A stretch of DNA of 32,378 nt from Gammaproteobacteria bacterium (lineage in GTDB: Bacteria; Pseudomonadota; Gammaproteobacteria; SZUA-152), in the NCBI GenBank assembly GCA_011051755.1, contig DRKN01000006.1, positions 1 through 32,378 on the forward strand, in the 5' to 3' direction. Position numbers and translations under genes: made by a program. Shown one piece after another: positions 8,410 through 17,652 of the stretch; within the stretch, counting starts at the first letter, position 1; each line of letters opens with the position of its first letter. The notes below the pieces were generated by a model. The model made no database searches. It saw only the letters and a list, made by a program, of their open reading frames with translations, and was not told the DNA's origin.

Positions 8410-9192
8410 CTACGGCTCGTCCTTCAAAGTATCAAGCAGGGCCTTCAGATGCTTAATGGGGATGGCATAGGAAATGCCGCTGGGCTTTTCCAGCACGGTC
8501 TCCTTCGTTTCCTTGATGAACACCATGTTCAGAACCCCGATCACTTCGCCCGTCCTGGGTAGAAATATGGGACTGCCGCTGTTACCCGGATAGGCGGTGG
8601 CATCCAGCTGAAAGATATCGAAAGGATCACGCAGGCGCTTGATCATACTGACACTCAGCTGCCGCCCGGATCGCGCCGGCAACACGATGGGTGAAATCGC
8701 CGACACAATCCCGCGATGAGTCACCGGGTACAGGCCCAGCACGGCACCTATCGGAAAACCCGTGAAGGCGATGGACTCGCCCTCACGCACCCGGTCGGAA
8801 TCCCCCAACCGCAACATCGGCAGCGAACCACCCTCGATCTTCAGGATCGCCAGATCGTATTTCAGATCCATCGCCACCTGGCGCGCACGCCGGCGTATCG
8901 AACGCTTGCCCCGCCCGGCAAATACGGCCAGATATTCCTTGTCTTCCACCGCCAACACCTCAGGCACCACATGGGCATTGGTCACCACCAGGGTGCCATC
9001 ACCAATCACGAACCCCGTACCCCGCAATTTGGCTGGCGGCCGCCGCGTCGCCTGCATCGTGCCCACCGCGACCACGCCCGGCCGCACCAGAGCGATCGTC
9101 TCCGACAGGCCAGCCTGCACAGGAAAAGCAGCAAACAGCGTGGGCGACAAAGCAACCAGCATGGCCACGAACCGCGAAAAAACCTTCCTCAT
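8410..9192 (-). CDS. Exported trypsin-like serine protease without PDZ domain
   Basis: 260 residues. The first 28 or so form a signal peptide (MRKVFSR, a hydrophobic core, cleavage near FPVQAG), so the protein acts in the periplasm or beyond. The chymotrypsin-fold catalytic triad is visible: His in VTNAHVV, Asp in YDLAILKIEGG and Ser in YPGNSGSPIF. The sequence resembles the protease core of DegP/HtrA and S1C-type enzymes, but it ends shortly after the third motif and has no PDZ domain, so it is about half the length of DegP. This suggests a stand-alone processing or quality-control protease; the substrate is unknown. It is transcribed towards galE and is probably monocistronic. Confidence 0.85.
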   Translation of the reverse strand: MRKVFSRFVAMLVALSPTLFAAFPVQAGLSETIALVRPGVVAVGTMQATRRPPAKLRGTGFVIGDGTLVVTNAHVVPEVLAVEDKEYLAVFAGRGKRSIRRRARQVAMDLKYDLAILKIEGGSLPMLRLGDSDRVREGESIAFTGFPIGAVLGLYPVTHRGIVSAISPIVLPARSGRQLSVSMIKRLRDPFDIFQLDATAYPGNSGSPIFLPRTGEVIGVLNMVFIKETKETVLEKPSGISYAIPIKHLKALLDTLKDEP

Positions 9193-9315
9193 GACTCCCC
9201 CAATAACCCATTGGCGTTAGCGCAAACGAGTAAAAAACATTAAGTGCAACACGTTCGTTATAAGCACATTCCGCAGTAGATGCGCCGTGCCGGAAATGCC
9301 TGCTACCATTGCCTC

Positions 9316-10479
9316 ATGACGATAACAAACCGCCCCAACAAAAAAACCGCCGGCAACACTGATTTCCAGCTCGATGACGACATTATCTACCTCAACCACG
9401 CCGCCGTCGCCCCCTGGCCGCAACGCACGCTACAGGCCGTGCAGGCCTTCGCGCAGGACAACGCCACCCTCGGCTCGAAGCACTACCTGCACTGGCTGGA
9501 GACCGAGACACGACTGCACGAACGGCTGCGGGCGCTCATCAACGCCCCCTCCGCCGACGATATCGCGCTGCTGAAAAACACCTCCGAGGCCCTGTCCGTG
9601 GTGGCCTTCGGGCTGGACTGGAAACACGGCGACAATATCGTCAGCAGCAACGAGGAATTCCCCTCCAACCGGGTGGTGTGGGAAGCGCTGGCCCGGAAAG
9701 GCATCAGCCTGCGCCAAGCCGACCTGCGCGACGCGGAAACGCCGGAAGACGCGCTCTTCAGCCAAGTCGACGAACACACCCGCCTCATCACCATCAGCTC
9801 CGTGCAATACGCCAGCGGCCTGCAACTGGATCTGCGGCGCATCGGCGAATTCTGCCGACGGCACGGCATCCTGTTCTGCATCGACGCCATCCAGAGCCTG
9901 GGCGCCGTGCAGTTCGACACCCAGGCCTGCCACGCCGATTTCGTCATGGCCGACGGCCACAAGTGGATGCTGGGCCCGGAAGGGCTGGCGGTCTTCTATT
10001 GCCGCGCGGAGCTGCGCGAAAGACTGGAACTGTACCAATACGGCTGGCACATGACCGACACCTACGTGGATTTCGACCGCCGCGACTGGCAAGCGGCCGA
10101 CAGCGCCCGCCGCTTCGAATGCGGCAGCCCCAACATGCTCGGCATCCACGCCCTGGAGGCCAGCCTCGCCCTGCTGCAGGAACATGGCATGGAAAAAATC
10201 GAGAAACAGGTACTGGCCAACGCCCGCTTGCTGATCAACGCTATCGACGCCAGCCCTTCACTGGAATTGTTGACTGACTCCAGCCCCAGCCGGTACGCCG
10301 GCATTGTTACCTTTCGCCACCGTAACTGCGACAACGACAGCCTGTTCAGACATCTCACCGAGCACGGCGTCATGTGCGCCCAACGAGGTGGCGGCATTCG
10401 CTTTTCACCGCACTATTACACCCCGTCGGAAAAGATTCTGCAGACAGTGGCTTTGATCAATGATTACAAGTTGGGCTGA
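9316..10479 (+). CDS. Class V aminotransferase (cysteine desulfurase / selenocysteine lyase-like)
   Basis: 387 residues from the ATG at 9316. An in-frame ATG at 9280 adds 12 atypical residues before MTITNR. It belongs to PLP-dependent fold-type I, class V. The N-terminal DDIIYLNHAAVAPWP motif is typical, the cofactor-binding Asp and Gln are in FCIDAIQSLGAV, and the Schiff-base Lys is in ADGHKWMLGPEG (about residue 219). Members include cysteine desulfurases, selenocysteine lyases and isopenicillin-epimerase-like enzymes. The conserved Cys loop of IscS/SufS is not recognisable here, and no Fe-S assembly genes are adjacent, so the substrate cannot be assigned. A hairpin about 12 bases after the stop may end its transcript. 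Confidence 0.8.
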   Translation: MTITNRPNKKTAGNTDFQLDDDIIYLNHAAVAPWPQRTLQAVQAFAQDNATLGSKHYLHWLETETRLHERLRALINAPSADDIALLKNTSEALSVVAFGLDWKHGDNIVSSNEEFPSNRVVWEALARKGISLRQADLRDAETPEDALFSQVDEHTRLITISSVQYASGLQLDLRRIGEFCRRHGILFCIDAIQSLGAVQFDTQACHADFVMADGHKWMLGPEGLAVFYCRAELRERLELYQYGWHMTDTYVDFDRRDWQAADSARRFECGSPNMLGIHALEASLALLQEHGMEKIEKQVLANARLLINAIDASPSLELLTDSSPSRYAGIVTFRHRNCDNDSLFRHLTEHGVMCAQRGGGIRFSPHYYTPSEKILQTVALINDYKLG

Positions 10480-10490
10480 GCATAGCGATA

Positions 10491-10512
10491 CCCAACGCTC
10501 GCAATCGTTGGG
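10491..10512 (+). terminator. Hairpin after the aminotransferase gene
   Basis: CCCAACG (10491-10497) and CGTTGGG (10506-10512) are perfect complements separated by 8 bases, beginning 12 bases after the stop codon. There is no following T-run, so it may act as an mRNA-stabilising hairpin or be part of a dispersed repeat rather than a true terminator. Confidence 0.4.
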
Positions 10513-10608
10513 GTTCGTACCTCGGCTTTAGCATCCTGCGTCGCCCTACCTCCTGCGTCCATGCAGTCGTCACCCCAACTTACGGCTTTTTCTCTTCTAT
10601 GACACCGA
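10513..10608. other. Repeat-like non-coding DNA
   Basis: This contains GCATCCTGCGTCGCCCTACC and CCTGCGTCCATGCAG, strings of the kind found in dispersed intergenic elements; GC[A/G]TCCTGC also occurs in the 70-bp tandem duplication at 29303-29442. No gene was seen. Confidence 0.4.
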
Positions 10609-10728
10609 GTCCAGTAGGGTGCGCTGTGCGCACCAAACATGGTAGCGGTATACGGTGATATTTATAGTGATTTGACGGCAATAGAATCGGATGTTTTGTA
10701 ATAGTGCGCACGGCGCACTCTGCTGGAC
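10609..10728. repeat. 120-bp MITE-like element with 25-bp terminal inverted repeats
   Basis: The left arm 10609-10633 begins GTCCAGTAGGGTGCGC. The right arm 10704-10728 is its reverse complement at 22 of 25 positions. The interior (about 70 bp) is AT-rich and non-coding. Both arms also contain the small palindrome GTGCGCAC. The size and inverted ends fit a non-autonomous miniature element or a long REP-type hairpin. No target duplication is evident. Confidence 0.6.
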
Positions 10729-10783
10729 TGTATTTAATCACTATTGAAAACCTCCATACCCTCATATGGTGAAAAGACTTTTC

Positions 10784-10798
10784 GCGGGCATGGCCCGC
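10784..10798. repeat. Short palindromic repeat GCGGGCATGGCCCGC, copy 1
   Basis: This is a 15-base near-palindrome (arms GCGGGC/GCCCGC around ATG). The same string recurs at 14016-14030, and a variant with covarying arms (GCAGGC/GCCTGC) lies at 16253-16267. All three lie in intergenic gaps of the same leftward gene cluster or at its end. Confidence 0.6.
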
Positions 10799-10820
10799 TC
10801 CGACATATTCCGAGGATAAG

Positions 10821-11621
10821 TCAGGGTCGGGAGGCATCCGAAAAACGCCGGAAGAAATTTTCCGTGGTCAGTTCGGCAATGCTTTCCCATTGGCTGTTGC
10901 GCAGTTGGGCGATACATTCGGCGACATGGCGAACGTAGGCGGGATAGTTGGGTTTGCCGCGGTGAGGAACAGGCGCGAGGTAAGGGGCATCGGTCTCCAC
11001 CAGCATGCGCTCGGCAGGCATTTTCTGCGCGACTTCTTTCAGCGCCTTGGCGGAATTGAAGGTGACGATGCCGGAGAAGGAGATATCGAAGTTGAGGTCG
11101 AGGGCGCGCCTGGCCACGGCCCAGTCCTCGACGAAGCAGTGCATTACGCCGCCAACATCATCGGCGCCCTCTTCACGCAGGATGCGCAGGGTATCTTCAG
11201 TGGCGTCACGCATGTGGATGATGAGCGGTTTACCGGTGTTTTTTGCCGCCGAGATATGTTGGCGGAAGCGTTCGCGCTGCCATTCCAGGCCGCCTTCTTC
11301 GCCTTCCTGGCAGCGGAAATAGTCCAGTCCCGTTTCGCCGATGGCCACGACTTGCGGTGCGACGGCCAAGGCGATGAGTTCGTCTGCGCTGGGATCCTGT
11401 CCTTCCTGTTGGTTGGGGTGCACACCGACGGAAACAACAATACGCGGATTTTTTTGGGCCATGGCCAGCAGGTTCGGGTAGTGCTCCAGATCGATGGAGA
11501 CACAGAGAAAATAGCCCACACCTTGTTCGGCGGCTGCTTCCAGGGCACCATCGAGACAGCCGTCCCAGGGGATGAGGTCGAGACGGTCGAGGTGGCAGTG
11601 GGAGTCGACAAGATAGGTCAC
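10821..11621 (-). CDS. TatD-family metal-dependent hydrolase (YcfH-like)
   Basis: 266 residues if translation begins at the GTG at 11621. A GTG at 11636 would add five residues; neither start has a strong ribosome binding site. It is a TIM-barrel metal-dependent hydrolase of the TatD family, whose members act as DNases or D-aminoacyl-tRNA hydrolases. Metal ligands are visible in order: HxH in DSHCHLD at the very N-terminus, Glu in GETGLDYF, His in IIHMRDA, His in MHCF and Asp in ETDAPYLAP. It is the last gene of the large cluster, and tatD (ycfH) follows holB in many gammaproteobacteria. The biological substrate is not settled for this subfamily. Confidence 0.9.
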   Translation of the reverse strand: MTYLVDSHCHLDRLDLIPWDGCLDGALEAAAEQGVGYFLCVSIDLEHYPNLLAMAQKNPRIVVSVGVHPNQQEGQDPSADELIALAVAPQVVAIGETGLDYFRCQEGEEGGLEWQRERFRQHISAAKNTGKPLIIHMRDATEDTLRILREEGADDVGGVMHCFVEDWAVARRALDLNFDISFSGIVTFNSAKALKEVAQKMPAERMLVETDAPYLAPVPHRGKPNYPAYVRHVAECIAQLRNSQWESIAELTTENFFRRFSDASRP

Positions 11622-11691
11622 GGCAAATACCTGCACGAGGATGAATCAATACGAAAAAAGGGAAAACACGCTGCCCGGCCGGGCAACGGTG

Positions 11692-12039
11692 CTACATGGT
11701 ATGGGTCTGGCGTTCCGACTTCAAGGCGCCGCCGAGGTAGCCTTCGATCTTGTTGCGCACGGCACCATTGTCCTGATTGCTGAACTGTACGCCGATGCCG
11801 GCCACGCGCGCACCCTGCGCACCGGGAGGGGTGATCCAGACAATCTTTCCAGCCACGGGGAGTTTCTCCGTCTCATCCATCAGAGTGAGCAGCATGAAAA
11901 CTTCGTCGCCGAGCTTGTATTTTTTGTTGGTGGGGATAAACAGGCCACCATTTTTCACGAAGGGCATATAGGCCGCGTACAAGGAACTCTTGTCCTTGAT
12001 GGCCAGGGAGAGAATGCCGCCTTGTCGAAAACCGCTCAT
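11692..12039 (-). CDS. pilZ: PilZ-domain protein, type IV pilus biogenesis type
   Basis: 115 residues, almost the length of Pseudomonas PilZ, which it resembles throughout: ILSLAIKDKSSLYAAYMPF, then GGLFIPT, YKLGDEVFMLLTL, LPVAGKIVWITP, GIGVQF and a C-terminal THTM. This class is required for type IV pilus assembly, acting with PilB and FimX in Pseudomonas. It lacks the RxxxR and DxSxxG residues of c-di-GMP-binding PilZ domains, and the N-terminus here likewise has no RxxxR. It lies 25 bases after holB, the conserved position in gammaproteobacteria. No other pilus genes are in the window. Confidence 0.92.
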   Translation of the reverse strand: MSGFRQGGILSLAIKDKSSLYAAYMPFVKNGGLFIPTNKKYKLGDEVFMLLTLMDETEKLPVAGKIVWITPPGAQGARVAGIGVQFSNQDNGAVRNKIEGYLGGALKSERQTHTM

Positions 12040-12064
12040 GCCTGTCTGATTTCCTTGCGAGTGA

Positions 12065-13872
<1,808 letters not shown>

Positions 13873-13886
13873 TCAAAATAAAAAAT

Positions 13887-13910
13887 CTTTGCGTCTTTGC
13901 GTCTTTGCGT
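13887..13910 (+). repeat. Three perfect tandem octamers CTTTGCGT
   Basis: Three head-to-tail copies of CTTTGCGT lie between the two 65-bp palindromes. They are the inverse of the ACGCAAAG array at 13709-13741, so the pair brackets copy A. The stretch between (about 13840-13870) carries CACAGAGGCGCAGA-type repeat sequence also seen near 3450. Confidence 0.65.
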
Positions 13911-13937
13911 CGGATGTTTCGTTATTTCCTCAGCCCT

Positions 13938-14002
13938 GTAGGGTGGGCATGGCCCACCAATGGTTTTGCATCGTGCGGCAGTGGGCGATGCCCACCCTAC
14001 GA
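13938..14002. repeat. 65-bp REP-like palindromic element, copy B
   Basis: Arms GTAGGGTGGGCA and TGCCCACCCTAC are identical to those of copy A, with a diverged interior (GGTTTTGCATCGTGC). Both copies are followed by a related GAATTC-containing stretch. It lies in the tmk-mltG gap. Confidence 0.75.
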
Positions 14003-14015
14003 AAGCGAATTCATC

Positions 14016-14030
14016 GCGGGCATGGCCCGC
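14016..14030. repeat. Short palindromic repeat GCGGGCATGGCCCGC, copy 2
   Basis: Identical to 10784-10798 and followed, as there, by TCC. It sits immediately after 65-bp element copy B. Confidence 0.6.
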
Positions 14031-14092
14031 TCCTACGGAGAAGAAACACGCGGCAACAACTGGCTTTTCTCCGTGCCTCCGTGACGAACAAA

Positions 14093-15148
14093 TCATTTGC
14101 CCAGCTTCCCCGAGGGCAACGACGAAAACGGCTTGGCACGCCCACCCAGCTGGTATTCCACCACGGCCTTGTTGTGTTCCTTCAAGGTGGCGGAGAACTG
14201 GTGACTGCCGTCGCCACGGGAGACGAAATACAGTTCATCCCCTTCTGCCGGATGCAGGGCAGCAATCACCGCGTCGCGCCCGGGCATGGCGATGGGGGTA
14301 GGCGGCAGGCCTTTGTGAAGATAGGTATTGTAGGGGGTGTCACGGCGCAAATCGCGGCGGCGAATGTTACCATCGAAGCTGCGGCCAAGGCCGTAGATCA
14401 CCGTAGGATCAGTCTGCAAACGCATGCGTTTCTTCAAGCGGCGGTTGAAAACCCCGGCGATCTGTTTGCGCTCACTGGGCAGGGCGGTTTCCTTTTCGAC
14501 AATGGAGGCAAGAATCAGCGCCTCGTAGGCTGTGCCGAAGGCCAGATCCGGCGAACGCGCCGGCCATTCGTCGCTCAGCAAGGCCTGCATGGCAGCGTAG
14601 GCCCGCTGTAAAAACACCACATCGGTGGTCATGCGCGGGAAATGGTAGGTGTCGGGTAAGAAACGGCCCTCGGGGTGTTCGCCGGGATAACCGAGCTGTT
14701 GCATGATTTCGGCATCGCTGTAGTCGGACAGGGTATGCAACAGGTATTCATTGCTGTGCACGGCGTCCATCAGCTGGCGGAAGTTCCAACCCTCGACGAT
14801 GGTGATGGCATACTGCAAGGTCTCGCCGTTGACCAGTTGCTGTAGCAGACGGTGGGGGGTAATGCCGGTATCGAAGCGGTATTCACCGGCCTTGATCTGA
14901 TTGGCCTTGCCCTCCAGCCGACCCAACCAGATCAGATAGCGCGGGCTATCGATAATGCCTCGGGTCTGCAAGTCGTGGGCGATGCGGGTGAGCGTCATGC
15001 CGGACTTGAGTTCGTAGCGCAAACCGCTTTCGCCAAAATCCAGCGTTTCATTGATGAAACTCCGGTAGTCCATCCATACCCAGGCTATGGTGAGGCTGAC
15101 AAGGAGAACCAGTCCACCGAGCCATTTAAAAACCCGCAACTTAGTCAT
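14093..15148 (-). CDS. mltG: Endolytic murein transglycosylase MltG (YceG-like)
   Basis: 351 residues from the ATG at 15148, which gives MTKLRVFKWLGG followed by one N-terminal membrane anchor (about residues 8-27). The frame extends to 15199 without a family-like sequence. MltG cleaves nascent glycan strands in the periplasm and is thought to set their length. The catalytic domain shows the conserved ILASIVEKE motif (the last Glu is catalytic in Escherichia coli), then FNRRL, MRLQTDPTVIYG, DTPYNTY and GLPPTPIAMPG. The N-terminal periplasmic part has the LysM-like GMTLTRIAHDL region. The start overlaps the end of pabC by 8 bases, which is the usual pabC-mltG-tmk order. Confidence 0.94.
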   Translation of the reverse strand: MTKLRVFKWLGGLVLLVSLTIAWVWMDYRSFINETLDFGESGLRYELKSGMTLTRIAHDLQTRGIIDSPRYLIWLGRLEGKANQIKAGEYRFDTGITPHRLLQQLVNGETLQYAITIVEGWNFRQLMDAVHSNEYLLHTLSDYSDAEIMQQLGYPGEHPEGRFLPDTYHFPRMTTDVVFLQRAYAAMQALLSDEWPARSPDLAFGTAYEALILASIVEKETALPSERKQIAGVFNRRLKKRMRLQTDPTVIYGLGRSFDGNIRRRDLRRDTPYNTYLHKGLPPTPIAMPGRDAVIAALHPAEGDELYFVSRGDGSHQFSATLKEHNKAVVEYQLGGRAKPFSSLPSGKLGK

Positions 15149-15959
15149 TGCACATATCCACGGCGGCGGCCAGATGAGTGGTGAGCGGCCCTGGCGCATA
15201 ATCGCGGCCCGCCAGCCGGCGCACGGGCCAGATGCCGATAACGCTGTTGGTGAGAAACAATTCGTCGGCAGCGGTCAGATCATGCAGGCCCAGACGGCTC
15301 TCGTCCACCGGGATGCCCAGCGCCCCGGCCTCGGCCATCACCCGGGCACGCATCACCCCGGCCACGCCGCAACACGACAGCTCAGGCGTGCGCAGGATAC
15401 CTGCCTGCACCACAAACAGATTGCTCATTGTTCCTTCGATGATATTCCCCTCGATGTCTTGCATCAGCCCTTCGGCGATGTCGATGTCGCACCACTCGGC
15501 GCGCGCCAGCACCTGCTCCAGCCGGTTGAGGTGTTTGAGCCCGGCCAGCGCCGGGTTCAAACCCAGGCGGGTGTCGCAAATCCGCACGGCAACACCCTGT
15601 GTCCGGTTCTCCGGCGGATGGTCCGGAACCGGAAAACGCGCCAGCAGGCGTGTGGGCGTGGGATTTTCCGGCGGACGATAACCACGCCCGCCACTGCCAC
15701 GGGTCAGTACGATCTTCAGCACTCCATCGGCCTCGCCACGGCAGAGCCGGTCAGCCTCGCCGCGCAACAGGATCTCGTCCGGCATCGGTAGACCCAGACG
15801 CCCACAACCGTGGGCCAATCTCGCCAGATGCAGCGACCAGAGACAAGGCCGGCCGGCGCGGATGCGCAGGGTCTCGAACAAACCATCGCCATACTGAAAA
15901 CCGCGATCTTGCGCGTCAATGTCGAGCGTTTCGATGCCATTGATGAGTGTCGAAACCAA
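15141..15959 (-). CDS. pabC: Aminodeoxychorismate lyase
   Basis: 272 residues. A fold-type IV PLP enzyme that releases pyruvate from 4-amino-4-deoxychorismate to give p-aminobenzoate for folate. The N-terminal INGIETLDIDAQDRGFQYGDGLFETLRI block is typical. The PLP-binding Lys is in GLKHLNR (about residue 140), and the conserved Asn/Ser of GTMSNLFV and the LTNSVIGIWPV segment follow. The start codon appears to be TTG at 15959, since no ATG gives the conserved N-terminus. It lies downstream of pabB, separated by a 324-base gap. Confidence 0.93.
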   Translation of the reverse strand: MVSTLINGIETLDIDAQDRGFQYGDGLFETLRIRAGRPCLWSLHLARLAHGCGRLGLPMPDEILLRGEADRLCRGEADGVLKIVLTRGSGGRGYRPPENPTPTRLLARFPVPDHPPENRTQGVAVRICDTRLGLNPALAGLKHLNRLEQVLARAEWCDIDIAEGLMQDIEGNIIEGTMSNLFVVQAGILRTPELSCCGVAGVMRARVMAEAGALGIPVDESRLGLHDLTAADELFLTNSVIGIWPVRRLAGRDYAPGPLTTHLAAAVDMCND

Positions 15960-16252
15960 GTGCCGCGCGTCCGTGATTAAAAGCCGGGAAGGATACCACA
16001 GCCATCTCGCTTGTTGCCGGCCGAAAGCACCCTATCCGACAGAGAAATTGTGACTCGATCGAGGTGGCACAGGGCGCCACGGGATGTATCACGCCGCAGA
16101 GTGGCGCCACAAGTTCAAACATTCGATGATTCATTGTGAAAATAGCTTCAGCCACACAGACTTTTTCACGCGCTATTCGCGATCAAATATTCGCGATTAA
16201 AGCCACTTGCGCTTGTACATTTCTCTGTCAGAGGTTTTTCAGGATGGTTGTC
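15960..16252. other. pabB-pabC spacer with hairpin and direct repeats
   Basis: No gene was recognised. GGCGCCAC (16073-16080) and GTGGCGCC (16101-16108) form a stem with a 20-base loop. ATTCGCGAT occurs twice as a direct repeat (16175-16183 and 16189-16197, spaced 14 bases start to start), which could be a protein-binding site. Short open frames here have no family features. Confidence 0.45.
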
Positions 16253-16267
16253 GCAGGCATGGCCTGC
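16253..16267. repeat. Short palindromic repeat variant, copy 3
   Basis: GCAGGCATGGCCTGC is the third member of the GCGGGCATGGCCCGC group. Both arms carry the matching change (G to A on the left, C to T on the right), so the palindrome is preserved. It lies 17 bases after the pabB stop. Confidence 0.55.
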
Positions 16268-16283
16268 GCCTGACCACGCCGTT

Positions 16284-17603
16284 TCAAATCCCTCCAAGCG
16301 CCAGCAACAAACCACGCGCCTTGGCGCGAGTCTCGGCCAGTTCGCGCTCAGGCACCGAGTCGGCGACGATACCGCCCCCCGCGCGCAGACTGAGGGCCTG
16401 ACCGTGCTGCACAATGGTGCGGATGAGGATATTCAGGTCGAGGCTGCCATCGCGATTGAGATAGCCCATGGAGCCGGTGTAGGCGCCACGGCCCTCCCCT
16501 TCCAGTTCACTCAGGATTTCCATGCAGCGCACCTTGGGACAGCCGGTGATGGTGCCACCGGGAAACACCGCGTGGATCACCTCACCCGGGGTGATATCGG
16601 GACGCAAGCGGCCGCAGACGTTGGAAACGATGTGGTGTACGTGGGCATAGCTCTCCAACACCATCAGTTCGTCCACCTTCACCGTGCCGGGGATGCAGAT
16701 GCGGCCGAGGTCGTTGCGCTCCAGGTCGATGAGCATAATATGCTCAGCGCGCTCCTTGGGATGGGTCAACAATTCATCCTGCAGGGCGCGATCCTCTTGC
16801 GCCCCGGTATTGCGCGGCCGGGTACCGGCGATGGGGCGGGTGTCGATGCGATCACCGCGCACCCGCACCAGCCGCTCGGGGGAGGAACTGATGATGGCGG
16901 CATCGCCATACAGGGCCAGACCGGCAAAGGGTGCGGGATTGTGGCGACGCAGGCGACGATAGATATCGGCCGGGTGGATATCGCGACTCAGGGTGCCGCG
17001 CCAGGGGCGCGACAGGTTTACCTGAAATACATCGCCCTCGACGATGTAGTCCTTGCAGCGCTGCACAGCGGACAGATAAGGCGCCGGCGGCGCCTCGTGC
17101 AGACTCAGTGGCAACGGCGCCGGTTCGCCACCGCTAGGGGCTGGCAACTGCGCCAGATCGGCCTTCAGCCGCACCAGCTGTTCGGACTGCTCGGCCACCA
17201 GCACCCAACCATCACGCCGGTGATCACGAATCACCGCCGCCGGAACGCGGGTGGCAAAGGCTACGGGCAGGCCATCATTGGCCACCGGCAACCGCAGCCC
17301 GGGTTCCACCTGCGCGGCCAGCTCGTAGCCAAGATAGAGAAACCAACCGCCGTGGAAGGGGATCTCTGCGTCGGGCAGGTCAGTCGACGAGACTTGCCGC
17401 CAGGCGGCATCCAGCAGGGTGAGGAAATCATCGCCATCGGCACTGCTCAGGGTCTCGCCGGGCAGGGCGAAGAGAATATCGTAGCGGGCAGCGCCACCCT
17501 GGGCAACGCTTTCCAGCAGGAAGGGATAGCGTGCGGGATGGGCCTCGTGCAGGGCCAGCAGGTCGCGGTCTGCAACAGCATCGAGGAAACAGGTGTGCGG
17601 CAT
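16284..17603 (-). CDS. pabB: Aminodeoxychorismate synthase component I
   Basis: 439 residues from the ATG at 17603 (MPHTCFLDAV). The longer frame runs into fabF and is rejected. A chorismate-binding enzyme that, with the PabA glutaminase, makes 4-amino-4-deoxychorismate. Conserved blocks in order: YIVEGDVFQVNLSR, SSSPERLVRV, PIAGTRPR, KERAEHIMLIDLERNDLGR, VKVDELMVLESYAHVHHIVSNV, FPGGTITGCPKVRCMEI, YTGSMGYL and DLNILIRT. The tail motifs favour PabB over TrpE. However, the PIAGT motif has Ala where Escherichia coli PabB has the Lys of PIKGT, so the covalent-intermediate Lys is absent. No pabA is in the window. Its position between fabF and pabC differs from the Escherichia coli order. Confidence 0.9.
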   Translation of the reverse strand: MPHTCFLDAVADRDLLALHEAHPARYPFLLESVAQGGAARYDILFALPGETLSSADGDDFLTLLDAAWRQVSSTDLPDAEIPFHGGWFLYLGYELAAQVEPGLRLPVANDGLPVAFATRVPAAVIRDHRRDGWVLVAEQSEQLVRLKADLAQLPAPSGGEPAPLPLSLHEAPPAPYLSAVQRCKDYIVEGDVFQVNLSRPWRGTLSRDIHPADIYRRLRRHNPAPFAGLALYGDAAIISSSPERLVRVRGDRIDTRPIAGTRPRNTGAQEDRALQDELLTHPKERAEHIMLIDLERNDLGRICIPGTVKVDELMVLESYAHVHHIVSNVCGRLRPDITPGEVIHAVFPGGTITGCPKVRCMEILSELEGEGRGAYTGSMGYLNRDGSLDLNILIRTIVQHGQALSLRAGGGIVADSVPERELAETRAKARGLLLALGGI

Positions 17604-17652
17604 AATAGCGTGGCTGCCCCCGGCCGGCGACGGCGGATACCGCCCGCACGAC

